This document shows positions 16,530 through 24,800 of a stretch of 64,000 nucleotides of DNA, one piece after another. Below the pieces are notes generated by a model that saw only the letters and a list, made by a program, of their open reading frames with translations, was not told where the DNA came from and made no database searches. The position numbers and the translations under genes are program-made. This stretch comes from Micavibrio sp. UBA7657 (lineage in GTDB: Bacteria; Pseudomonadota; Alphaproteobacteria; Micavibrionales; Micavibrionaceae): contig DLHX01000012.1 of the NCBI GenBank assembly GCA_002483465.1, positions 124,001-188,000 on the forward strand. The letters run 5' to 3'. Every line of letters begins with the position of its first letter. Within the stretch, counting starts at the first letter, position 1.

Positions 16530-17698
16530 AATGAATACCCTTCAGCCGAGCCTTCGGCTTTTTTACCGCTGCCACCGCTCTCGGAACCGGTGATAGGTGT
16601 TTCACCGCCTATTTTGCCGCCGCCGAGTGCGCCGTCAGCATATTCTTCGTCGCGATCTTCATCGCCGCCGCCGACACGCATCAATGCTTCACGCGCCTCG
16701 TCCTTATCGATGATACCGGCCTCGAGCATGCTGGTCACTGAATCTTCCATCGTGACCATGCCGTAGCGCGAGCCGGTCTGCATCATGGAGTAAATCTGCG
16801 GAATCTGGTTTTCGCGGATCAGGTTTCTGACGGCGTTGGTGCCGACGAGAATTTCGAACGCGCCGACCCGGCCCGTGCCATCGGCACGTCTTAAAAGAGT
16901 CTGCGCCACGACGCCCTGCAACGAAGACGCAAGCATCGCGCGAACCATTTCCTTGTCGCCCGTCGGGAAGACGTCGATGACGCGGTCGATGGTTTTAGCC
17001 GCCGAGGATGAGTGCAGGGTTGCAAACACCAGGTGGCCCGTTTCAGCGGCGGTCAACGCCAGAGAGATCGTTTCGTAATCGCGCATCTCGCCGACGAGGA
17101 TGACGTCGGGGTCTTCGCGCAGTGATGACTTCAGCGCGCGTGCGAATGAACTGGTGTCCGTTCCCACTTCGCGGTGATTGATCAACGCCTTTTTCGAACT
17201 GTGGAAAAATTCGACCGGGTCCTCAATGGTAAGGATGTGTTTCGGCTGATGGAGATTGATGTGATTGACCATCGAGGCGAGCGTCGTCGATTTACCGGAG
17301 CCTGTCGGACCGGTGACGAGGATGATGCCCTTCTCAAGATCGGCGAAGCGGCGCATGACGGGCGGCAGGTCGAGCTGCGCCATCGTCGGCACTTCAGTTG
17401 GAATTGTTCTGAAGACGGCGCACGAGCCAAGGCGGCTGGTGAATCCGTTGACGCGGAAACGCGCTTTTTCCCCGAGCGCGATGGCAAAGTCGAGTTCCAT
17501 ATCCTTTTCGTAGACGGCGCGCTGGTCTTCGGTCATGACCGAATAGAGCATCGTGCGGATGTCATCGCTCGAGAGCGCATCGCCTTTGACGCGTTTGAGG
17601 ATGCCGTGGACCCTGATGACAGGCGGGCTGCCCGAGCTGAGGTGCAGGTCGGATGCCTTGTTTTGCATTGTGAATGCCAGAAGTTGCGTCAGGTCCAA
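16526..17698 (-). CDS. pilT: Type IV pilus retraction ATPase PilT
   Basis: Retraction motor of the pilus, an inner-membrane-associated AAA-like ATPase. The 390 residues show Walker A GPTGSGKST (about 128-136), Asp box ILTIEDPVEFFHSSKKALI, Walker B VILVGEMRD, His box HLVFATLHS and AIRNLIRE-type AVRNLIRENQIPQI near the end. The C-terminal 50 residues are Gly/acidic and not conserved. Translation starts at TTG 17698: AAGGAG sits about 10 bases upstream and no ATG is available at the family N-terminus. First of the pilT-pilU pair. Confidence 0.95.
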   Translation of the reverse strand: MDLTQLLAFTMQNKASDLHLSSGSPPVIRVHGILKRVKGDALSSDDIRTMLYSVMTEDQRAVYEKDMELDFAIALGEKARFRVNGFTSRLGSCAVFRTIPTEVPTMAQLDLPPVMRRFADLEKGIILVTGPTGSGKSTTLASMVNHINLHQPKHILTIEDPVEFFHSSKKALINHREVGTDTSSFARALKSSLREDPDVILVGEMRDYETISLALTAAETGHLVFATLHSSSAAKTIDRVIDVFPTGDKEMVRAMLASSLQGVVAQTLLRRADGTGRVGAFEILVGTNAVRNLIRENQIPQIYSMMQTGSRYGMVTMEDSVTSMLEAGIIDKDEAREALMRVGGGDEDRDEEYADGALGGGKIGGETPITGSESGGSGKKAEGSAEGYSF

Positions 17699-17811
17699 GG
17701 GAGGTCTCCTTAAGATTGGGACGGCTGGGCAGAATAGCCGTACTATAGTTTTAGCTTAACTTTATGAACGGAAAGTAAAATTTTACCTGTTTTTCATTTT
17801 AAATGAATTCG

Positions 17812-18588
17812 TTAAAAAAGAGAACCATCCGTCAAAACAAGCAGGAAAAGCGCGGCAATAAGGGCCGGACCGAAGGGGAACTGCCCTCCCTTTGTGAAGT
17901 TACGGAAAATTGCTGCGAACAGGACCCCGAAGAAGCCCGAGAGGCCGCAGAACCAGCCCAATTTCGATAATCCCAGCCAGACCCCTGCTACGGCAAAAAA
18001 CTTTACATCCCCCATCCCGAGGGATTCCTTTTTCATGATTTTTTCCATGATGAAGCCGATGGTCCATGAGATGGCGGCGAACATCGCGATCTCGATGCAG
18101 AAGGTCATGAGCATTCCCATGTCCGGTGAATCGCTTAGGAAAACTGCCTTGTAAATCATCCGCGCGATCCCGATCAGGGCGACGATGATCAGCAAACCAT
18201 CGGGCAAAATCATGTGCCGCAGATCGATGACAAGCAACGCGGCGAGGAAGGGTATTGCGGCGATGATAAACGCCGCTTCCGGCGTCCAGCCTTTCACCCA
18301 GTATGTCACCAGGCATGCCATCAGCACGCCGAGTTCCATGAGCGGGTAGCTCATGCTTATGCCTTTGCGGCAGTAACGGCACTTGCCCGCGCTCATCACC
18401 CATGACGCTACGGGAATGAGATCGGCGGCGCCGAGAGTGTGATTACAATGCGGACAGGCGGAGCGCGACTTGCTCATGGATTTGCGTACGGGCACGCGGT
18501 GCGCCAGCGCCGTCGCAAAGCTGCCGAGCGATAACCCGACAACGACCATTATGATGTTGATGATGAGAGGCGGCAGTTCGGCGCCCAT
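17812..18588 (-). CDS. pilD: Prepilin peptidase / N-methyltransferase (PilD family A24)
   Basis: Inner-membrane aspartic protease that removes prepilin leaders and methylates the new N-terminus. The 258 residues have the zinc-site cysteines C45/C48 and C70/C73, then IDLRHMILPDG with Asp122, and GMGDVKF (192-198) with the second catalytic Asp195. About eight membrane helices. It would process the pilin at 9805. It follows the TPR gene by 6 bp. Confidence 0.94.
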   Translation of the reverse strand: MGAELPPLIINIIMVVVGLSLGSFATALAHRVPVRKSMSKSRSACPHCNHTLGAADLIPVASWVMSAGKCRYCRKGISMSYPLMELGVLMACLVTYWVKGWTPEAAFIIAAIPFLAALLVIDLRHMILPDGLLIIVALIGIARMIYKAVFLSDSPDMGMLMTFCIEIAMFAAISWTIGFIMEKIMKKESLGMGDVKFFAVAGVWLGLSKLGWFCGLSGFFGVLFAAIFRNFTKGGQFPFGPALIAALFLLVLTDGSLF

Positions 18589-18594
18589 GCCGGT

Positions 18595-19722
18595 CTAGCG
18601 CAACCGCGACAGGCGTTCGAACACGGCGTCGCGCGGAATGGATCTGTTGCCGCCGTAAATGCTGTCGACCTCGAGTGCCTGCTCGTAGAACTGCACGGCG
18701 GAATCTTTCTGGCCCGCGAGATCGGCGACCACGGCCATGTTGTAAACATGGTTGGCATTGTTCGGCTCGATGCTCGCCGCCATACCGAGATATTTCATCG
18801 CGTCTTCATACTGGCCCATATTGGCCTGGAGGACCGCCATCTGGCCGACAATCGCGACATTGCGCGGCTCTTTCTCGCGCAGCTCGCCAAGGCGCTGCAG
18901 CGCGACAGCCGGGTATTTCTGGCCCATCAGGCCGAGCATATTGATTTCCGCCTGCGTGTTGCCGGGGCGAAGATCAAGCAGCTCCTCATAGGCAGCAACG
19001 GCTTCTTCCTGCTGGCCGAGATGCTGGAGCGCGATGGCGCGGCCCATGACGATGTTCGGGTCGCGGCTGTTTTTCGCATACATCTCGTTGTAAATCTCGA
19101 GTGCGGAATCGTAACGGCCAAGAGCGATAGCACGCTCCGCCGAAACAAGTTGCGCCTCGCGGCTGCCGCCGCTGTAATCTTTTTTGACGACGATGAGTTT
19201 CGATGCGGGCTGGAGCGCCGGGTTGACCTTGCGCGGCGCGTTTGAGCCCATTTCGCCGGTCGGAACCAGCGTGTCGGCATCAAAGAAGAGATTTTCATCC
19301 GGAGTTTGATCAGCCGGCAAAGCGGGAACGACAGACACATTGCTTTCTGCCGTTGCGGAAGGCTCGGGCGTCAGGCCGGCATCGGCGGGCGGTGCGCCCT
19401 CGACAACCTGCGGCGCGGTTTCAGGAACGGCAGGCGCAGCGTCAGCACCCGACTTGTTACCTTCGTTGATATTTTCCAGCAGATTCTGCATGGCGTCTTC
19501 GGCCTGCGCTTCAGCGCCAGGCTCAACCGGCGCACTCAGCACCGAAGGATCCTGCAAGGGTTCTTCCGGTACGCCGTCTTCGATCAGAGGCGCGGCCTCG
19601 TCAGCGGGCAATAGAATATCGTCCTGCGCGAATGCGGGCGCAGCTATCATAAACGCACATGCGCCTAGCACGAGAATGGCGGGCCTGGAGGATGTGAAAA
19701 GATGATCAAGAAGAATACGCAT
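18595..19722 (-). CDS. Secreted TPR-repeat protein of the pilus locus
   Basis: A 375-residue protein with signal peptide (ILVLGACAFMIAAPAFA, cut before QDD), a Pro/Ala/Glu-rich spacer (about 35-165) and C-terminal tetratricopeptide repeats: IALGRYDSALEIYNEMYAKN, AIALQHLGQQEEAVAAYEEL, VLQANMGQYEDAMKYLGMAA and VVADLAGQKDSAVQFYEQAL. By position it could be a PilF/PilW-type pilotin or a Tgl-like secretin assembly factor, but it has no clear lipobox. Between the ABC ATPase and pilD. Confidence 0.8.
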   Translation of the reverse strand: MRILLDHLFTSSRPAILVLGACAFMIAAPAFAQDDILLPADEAAPLIEDGVPEEPLQDPSVLSAPVEPGAEAQAEDAMQNLLENINEGNKSGADAAPAVPETAPQVVEGAPPADAGLTPEPSATAESNVSVVPALPADQTPDENLFFDADTLVPTGEMGSNAPRKVNPALQPASKLIVVKKDYSGGSREAQLVSAERAIALGRYDSALEIYNEMYAKNSRDPNIVMGRAIALQHLGQQEEAVAAYEELLDLRPGNTQAEINMLGLMGQKYPAVALQRLGELREKEPRNVAIVGQMAVLQANMGQYEDAMKYLGMAASIEPNNANHVYNMAVVADLAGQKDSAVQFYEQALEVDSIYGGNRSIPRDAVFERLSRLR

Positions 19723-19790
19723 TTTGAAGCCTTATGGTTGCAGAAGGCCGGGACTTATAAAGATTCCCTTCCCCCCTATTGTTAAACTTA

Positions 19791-20522
19791 TCACGCAGCG
19801 GCCTTTTTCTCAATGGATTGTAAAAAGGCCCTTTCAAGATTCTCGGCATTCATGGTTTTCCGCAGTTCGGCGGGCGGACCATCAAATTGCATGGTTCCTT
19901 CGTGCAAAACCGCAACGCGGCTGCAGATTTCGTCCATATCCACCAGAATATGGGATGTCAGGAAAATCGTGCGTCCCTGCCCCCGGCATTCCACCAGCAG
20001 ATCCTTGACCAGAGCACGGGCCAGCGGATCGAGGCCGCTCATGGGTTCGTCCAGAATCATGAGCTTGGAGCCGGTCAGGATCGTGGCGATCAAGCCGAGT
20101 TTCTGGCGCATGCCCTTGGAATAAGTCTGGACCCTGCGGCGCAGAGCGTCCGGATCGAGGGCGAGCCTGCGGGCGTAATCGATGACCTTTTGCTCGTCGA
20201 ACGGTTCGCGATACAGTGCCAGTGAAAATTTCACGAACTCCATGCCGCTCAGGAACCAGGGCGGCTCGAAACGCTCAGGCAGAAAGACGAGCAATTCGCG
20301 TCCGGCTTTTGATTGAGGCGGCTTGCCGAATACGGTGATGCGCCCACCGCTTGCCGTGCGAAGACCTAGAATGCATTTGATGAGACTGGTTTTGCCTGCG
20401 CCATTGAGCCCGATCAGGCCGAATGTTTCACCGGCCTTGAGGCGAAGCGATACGTTCCGCACGGCGGTCAGTTTACCGTACGTAATGTTGACATTATCCA
20501 GAACGAGTATGTCTTCAGCCAT
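19791..20522 (-). CDS. ABC transporter ATP-binding protein (PilH-like by context)
   Basis: The 243 residues contain a full ABC ATPase: Walker A GLNGAGKT (38-45), signature YSKGMRQKLGL (134-144), Walker B LMILDEPMSGLDP (154-166) and H-loop His191. It is the type that pairs with ABC-2 permeases. No permease is adjacent; the permease at 12519-13277 in the same pilus block is the natural partner. Between the PilP-like gene (15 bp upstream) and the TPR gene. Compare PilH of Myxococcus, encoded among pilus genes. Confidence 0.88.
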   Translation of the reverse strand: MAEDILVLDNVNITYGKLTAVRNVSLRLKAGETFGLIGLNGAGKTSLIKCILGLRTASGGRITVFGKPPQSKAGRELLVFLPERFEPPWFLSGMEFVKFSLALYREPFDEQKVIDYARRLALDPDALRRRVQTYSKGMRQKLGLIATILTGSKLMILDEPMSGLDPLARALVKDLLVECRGQGRTIFLTSHILVDMDEICSRVAVLHEGTMQFDGPPAELRKTMNAENLERAFLQSIEKKAAA

Positions 20523-20537
20523 GAACTTTTAATCTGA

Positions 20538-21185
20538 TCAGCCGGGGAGGAAAATCCGGGTATCGATGTTGAAACGTTGGTGAGCACGCATGCGTAACGG
20601 GAAGATCTGGTTCGTGTAATCGTCGTACCATTTCATCTCGATATATTCCTTGTACACCTTGAGGTCGGTGACTTCGCGCGGGATGGCCTTGGGCGTCACG
20701 CGCTTGCCGTTCAGCCAGATGGTCCAGTCAGCGGTCGTTACATAAACGATCCCGCCCAGCGTGATATCGCGTTCTTCGGGCGGCGGCTTGACGCCCAGCG
20801 GCTCGTCCTTGATGTTCTGCCATTCTTCCTGGGTGACTTCGCGCGTGCTGCCAACCGCTCGTTTCGCATCGGTGATGGCGGTGTGCTCCCAGTATGTGAA
20901 CAGCACAGAGGGAATATCATTCGGATTGATGGCTTCCTCGCCAACCGCCACGGCGGCGGCAGCCTGTTCAGGCGTTTGCGCGGCGGGCGTTTCGGCAGGT
21001 GCCGCAGCCGGATCGGTTACTGCCGCAGGTGCATCAGCCGGTGCTGGCTCGCCTGTTGCGGCGGGCGATGAAATGCCCATCGGTATGGGGTCGACAGCGT
21101 CCTGCGCCATTGAATAGCCAGCGGCGACCAGCAAGGCGCCACCTAAAATCATCATTGAAAAAGCTGAGCGGATGCGACGTGTCAT
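20538..21185 (-). CDS. PilP-like pilus assembly protein
   Basis: A 215-residue exported protein: signal peptide (AFSMMILGGALLVAAGYSMA), a long Ala/Pro spacer, then a small C-terminal domain with ITLGGIVYVTTADWTIWLNGKR. This is the layout of PilP/GspC-like pilus alignment proteins, which link the PilNO ring to the secretin, though sequence similarity is not obvious. The start at 21185 overlaps the PilO-like gene (ATGA), replacing a longer upstream start. Position after PilO matches the pilMNOP order. Confidence 0.7.
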   Translation of the reverse strand: MTRRIRSAFSMMILGGALLVAAGYSMAQDAVDPIPMGISSPAATGEPAPADAPAAVTDPAAAPAETPAAQTPEQAAAAVAVGEEAINPNDIPSVLFTYWEHTAITDAKRAVGSTREVTQEEWQNIKDEPLGVKPPPEERDITLGGIVYVTTADWTIWLNGKRVTPKAIPREVTDLKVYKEYIEMKWYDDYTNQIFPLRMRAHQRFNIDTRIFLPG

Positions 21186-21841
21186 TGTGGCGCTCCCTCC
21201 TGCTGAATGGGTGCGCCGATAACATCCTTCTGCGGGATCATCGTGCGCCATTCAGCCTGAATGTCAGCGGTAACGAGTTGCGGCTTGCCGCCGGTGGCGA
21301 TCGCGCGCAGCACCGTGTTGTTTATGTTTGTTTTGCGCTCAAGCATGATTTTCTGGAACGAGATGTGACCGGGGAAAAAGCGCTCGATCAGATACATATA
21401 TTTATAGACGTCGACGTCATCGACAGCCGAGAGCTTGATCGTGACGGGACTGACGAGAATTTTATGCTCGGCCTTCTGGGCCTCCTCGCTGTCCTCGATC
21501 TTGCCTGGCTGGATACTGGCAACCGCCGAAACGACGCCCGCCTCCTGCTGTATTCTCTGAAGAACTTTTTCCGCGTCGCGGCGACCCTGCGTACTGAAGA
21601 AACCGCGTTTTTGTAATTTTTCGAACTGGGCCTGCTGAACGGCAAGCTGATCAAATTCAATCTGCATGCGACCGATATCCGTCTGCACCGTTGAGATCTG
21701 TCCGCGCAAACTTGACAGCTCACGATTCTTTTTAATTTTTTCAGGCATGAGATAGAAATAGAGAGTTGCTGCCATCAGCGCATTGAGCGCGATAAGAGCA
21801 ACGATTGTGAGAATGCGCTTTGCGCCGAGAACCCGGATCAT
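21182..21841 (-). CDS. PilO-like pilus inner-membrane alignment protein
   Basis: A 219-residue bitopic membrane protein: short basic N-terminus, one membrane helix (ILTIVALIALNALMAATLYFYL, about 10-31), a coiled coil (about 38-85) and a periplasmic ferredoxin-like part. This is the architecture of PilO. It overlaps the PilMN-like gene by four bases and the PilP-like gene by four, so the three form a translationally coupled unit. Confidence 0.8.
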   Translation of the reverse strand: MIRVLGAKRILTIVALIALNALMAATLYFYLMPEKIKKNRELSSLRGQISTVQTDIGRMQIEFDQLAVQQAQFEKLQKRGFFSTQGRRDAEKVLQRIQQEAGVVSAVASIQPGKIEDSEEAQKAEHKILVSPVTIKLSAVDDVDVYKYMYLIERFFPGHISFQKIMLERKTNINNTVLRAIATGGKPQLVTADIQAEWRTMIPQKDVIGAPIQQEGAPQ

Positions 21842-23466
21842 TGCGACACCTCCGCGACCGGCTCAAGCGGCGGCCCTTTAATTTTTATTTCCGCGACGAA
21901 GTCCTGGCTTACGTCTTTTTTCTCGAGGTCGCCCGTTTCAACGACAATCTCCTCGACATATTCGTAGTCCTTCAGGAGTTTTGTGACCTCGACCGTATGG
22001 TCGGGCAGCAGGCTTTGCAAACGGCCCTTGAGGTCGCCCACTTCCTTGTTGCCCTTGTCGATATTCGTGGTACTTGGATAGGTCATCTGCAACGTGACCT
22101 CAAAAACAGGCGGCGACGTTTGCGGTGTTGCGGCATCAATAAGCGAGTTCATCAGATTGTCAGCCGGTCGCGTCATGATAACGCGATCAAAGCGCAGGTC
22201 CCTGCCCAGCGCGCGACCGATATTCTGGAGCAAGCCGAGCGGCTTGATGTTGACCTTCTCAAGCGCGTCCTGAACGGCAATCGAGCTCTGGACGAGACGA
22301 ACGTCAAAGCCGAGCTCTTCCTTGCGCTGCACTTCCTTTTCATACTGGACGCTGAGCTGTGAAAGCCTGCTTTTGGATTCATCGATATCGCCGGACAAAG
22401 TAGCCATCGAGGCAATCTGGCTGAGCATCTGGTAGCCGAGGACGCCGAGGCCGAGAATCAAAACCACCGAGGCCGCCATCGCGGTTTTTCTCGGCTTGGA
22501 AACATTGTCGATCTGCGCGGCGCGCATCGGCAGGATGAATTTCGCCTTGCGGCCCACCCATGCGGCATGCAGCGGATCGGCGTAACGGAAATCGTCCTGC
22601 GAGCCGAGCGCAACATTCAGCACGCGTGCGGCTTCTGACGATGTCAGCGCCGTATATTTGCAGGGCTCCTCGATTTTTGCCTCGATAGCCTCGCCGGCGG
22701 TTTCATTCGCCATGACGATGACATGCAGGCCGTCTTCGGACTGGAATCCGAAGCGCGTGAGGTAGCTCATCGTGGCCTTAAATTCCTGGTGGACTTCGTT
22801 CGCCCATGCCTCGACATCATTGTCGCTTTCGACAATGGGCGTCATACGGGTCAGGGCCAGTTCGCCGTTCTTGGTGACGATCTGGCGGAGCGAGCCGTTC
22901 TTATGCTGGCCGATGAACAGAACCCAACGGCATTTGGGCTCCCCTTTTTTCGTGAGTTTCGCCGACAGCGTCTGGACCATGTCGGACGATTCCACGGGCA
23001 GCAGGCAGAAACCTGAAACCGGAACCAGCGACTTGCTCGTGGCGCCGATGGTCAGCGCGAGCTGCTTGGTGTCGGGAACGGCGGCAAAAATATAAATATC
23101 CGCCGGGATTTTTCTTTCGGATTTGGGCGGCTTTTCCTTAAGCGGATACGCGGCCTTGACCGGGTAGTTCGGGAACGCGACGTTCAGCTTGCGCCTCAGC
23201 ATTCCCGATTTATCCATGACGCTGACGCCCGCCTTCAGGACTTTTTCCTTGCGGTAATGCTGCTCGACCATGTCATTGAGAATCAGGACAGGCTTGTTGC
23301 CGCAATCTTTCTTCAGGATACCCGCGACATTGCCTTCGAAGTTTTCGGCCTCCCACGGCACGGTCTCGACCAGGCGCACGCCACGGGCGCTGGTGGAATA
23401 AATATAAGCGGCCTCGTCGCTGACGAGCATTACAGTGCGGTTAGGGGCGAGAAACGAAAGAGACAT
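21838..23466 (-). CDS. Fused PilM-PilN-like pilus assembly protein
   Basis: A 542-residue protein that seems to combine two pilus parts. Residues 1-320 are cytoplasmic and resemble an actin-like PilM/GspL/MshI domain; a membrane helix (AMAASVVLILGLGVLGYQML, about 330-350) follows, then a coiled coil and a periplasmic PilN-like domain up to residue 542. In most bacteria PilM and PilN are separate. It is followed by PilO-like and PilP-like genes with overlaps and preceded by pilC, so context is firm; exact family boundary is inferred. Confidence 0.8.
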   Translation of the reverse strand: MSLSFLAPNRTVMLVSDEAAYIYSTSARGVRLVETVPWEAENFEGNVAGILKKDCGNKPVLILNDMVEQHYRKEKVLKAGVSVMDKSGMLRRKLNVAFPNYPVKAAYPLKEKPPKSERKIPADIYIFAAVPDTKQLALTIGATSKSLVPVSGFCLLPVESSDMVQTLSAKLTKKGEPKCRWVLFIGQHKNGSLRQIVTKNGELALTRMTPIVESDNDVEAWANEVHQEFKATMSYLTRFGFQSEDGLHVIVMANETAGEAIEAKIEEPCKYTALTSSEAARVLNVALGSQDDFRYADPLHAAWVGRKAKFILPMRAAQIDNVSKPRKTAMAASVVLILGLGVLGYQMLSQIASMATLSGDIDESKSRLSQLSVQYEKEVQRKEELGFDVRLVQSSIAVQDALEKVNIKPLGLLQNIGRALGRDLRFDRVIMTRPADNLMNSLIDAATPQTSPPVFEVTLQMTYPSTTNIDKGNKEVGDLKGRLQSLLPDHTVEVTKLLKDYEYVEEIVVETGDLEKKDVSQDFVAEIKIKGPPLEPVAEVSQ

Positions 23467-23516
23467 GAAAACCTTGAAATCAGAAAGTTAACCGGCGTAC
23501 ACAGAACAGAGCAGAG

Positions 23517-24764
23517 TTACATCTCCAGCTCTCCTATCATTGCATAAATCGGGCCGAACACGCCAGCCGCAATCCATAATATCATAAGACCGAGGATACC
23601 TGTAAGGGTCGGCTCGACCGTGGCGATCAAACTGGTGACCGTTTCATCGACGTCCTTGGTATAGAATTCCGACACCTGCTCCAGCACCACTGTGAGGTTT
23701 CCGGATTCTTCGCCGATCTTCAGCATCCGCACCACCATGCTCGGGAATTCCCCGGAATAGTTGAACGCTTCGGACAGTGGGCTGCCGGTCTGGACATAGT
23801 TTTCAATCATTTCCATCGCTTCCAGCAGCACCCGGTTATTTACCGTCTGGCGCGCCGATTTCAGCGCGCTGATAACATCGATGCCGCTTGCAAACAATGC
23901 GCCGAAGGTCTGGGCGTAACGCGCGATGCTGGTCTTGCGGATCAGATTGCCGAGAATGGGCGTCTTCAGCATAAGGCTATGCACATTGTACTCAAAACTT
24001 TCCGATGCGCGGCAGAGCGCCTTGATGATGGCGAAGAGGACCACCGGCGTCAGCAGCACGACCACGCCGCCCGGCACAGGCATACCAAACAGATGGAAAA
24101 GCGGGTTCTTGAAGAAATCCGATGTGTTGATCAGTGAAGTCGTAACCCAGCCGAGCTCACGATCCATATTGCGGATAAAGTCGACAATCTGGGGGACAAC
24201 AACACCCATCATGACGACGATTGTTACCAGGACGACCACCAGGACGATGATGGGATACGTCATGGCCTTTTTGACTTTGGATTGCATTTCGGCAACCCAT
24301 TTCAGGTATTTCACAAGCTGCCTGTAGACCGCGGTCAGATCGCCCGTGTCTTCTCCGGCCTTGATGAGCGACAAATAAAGATTTGTAAAAACCTTGGGGT
24401 GCTTTGCCATCGCTTCGGACAGAGACGCCCCGTCGGAAACGTCGCGGTAGATTTCCGTCATGATGTCGCGCATGCGGCTGTTGTCCGTGGTGTCGCGGAT
24501 GTCGGCCAGCGCATCAAGCAGCGGGACGCCCGCGCTTTGCATCTGTTCCATGTGCATGAAAAACTGGATGAGATCGCGGATTTTCACCCGCTTCAGCTTT
24601 GTGCCGAACGACAGACCTTTTTTCTCGTGTACGGGTTTGCAATCGACAAGTTCAAGGCCGGCGGACTGGAGCTGGTTATAAAGGTCGGTTTCGCTGGCAG
24701 CAGAAATCACGCCCCGGATCGGCCTGCCGTTTTCGTTTACAGCTCTGTATTTGTAACGTTCCAT
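23517..24764 (-). CDS. pilC: Type IV pilus inner-membrane platform protein PilC (GspF family)
   Basis: Inner-membrane platform rotated by PilB/PilT to add or remove pilins. The 415 residues have two T2SSF domains, with the repeated motif GVPLLDALADI...LSEAMAKHPKVFTNLYLSLIKAGEDTG and its second copy SGIDVISALKSAR...FPSMVVRMLKIGEESGNL, and three membrane helices (PIIVLVVVLVTIVVMMGVVV, GGVVVLLTPVVLFAIIKAL, LMILWIAAGVFGPIYAMI). Follows pilB by 36 bp. Confidence 0.95.
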   Translation of the reverse strand: MERYKYRAVNENGRPIRGVISAASETDLYNQLQSAGLELVDCKPVHEKKGLSFGTKLKRVKIRDLIQFFMHMEQMQSAGVPLLDALADIRDTTDNSRMRDIMTEIYRDVSDGASLSEAMAKHPKVFTNLYLSLIKAGEDTGDLTAVYRQLVKYLKWVAEMQSKVKKAMTYPIIVLVVVLVTIVVMMGVVVPQIVDFIRNMDRELGWVTTSLINTSDFFKNPLFHLFGMPVPGGVVVLLTPVVLFAIIKALCRASESFEYNVHSLMLKTPILGNLIRKTSIARYAQTFGALFASGIDVISALKSARQTVNNRVLLEAMEMIENYVQTGSPLSEAFNYSGEFPSMVVRMLKIGEESGNLTVVLEQVSEFYTKDVDETVTSLIATVEPTLTGILGLMILWIAAGVFGPIYAMIGELEM

Positions 24765-24800
24765 GAACTCTTGATCAGAAGGACGGGCGGAGATTTAAGG

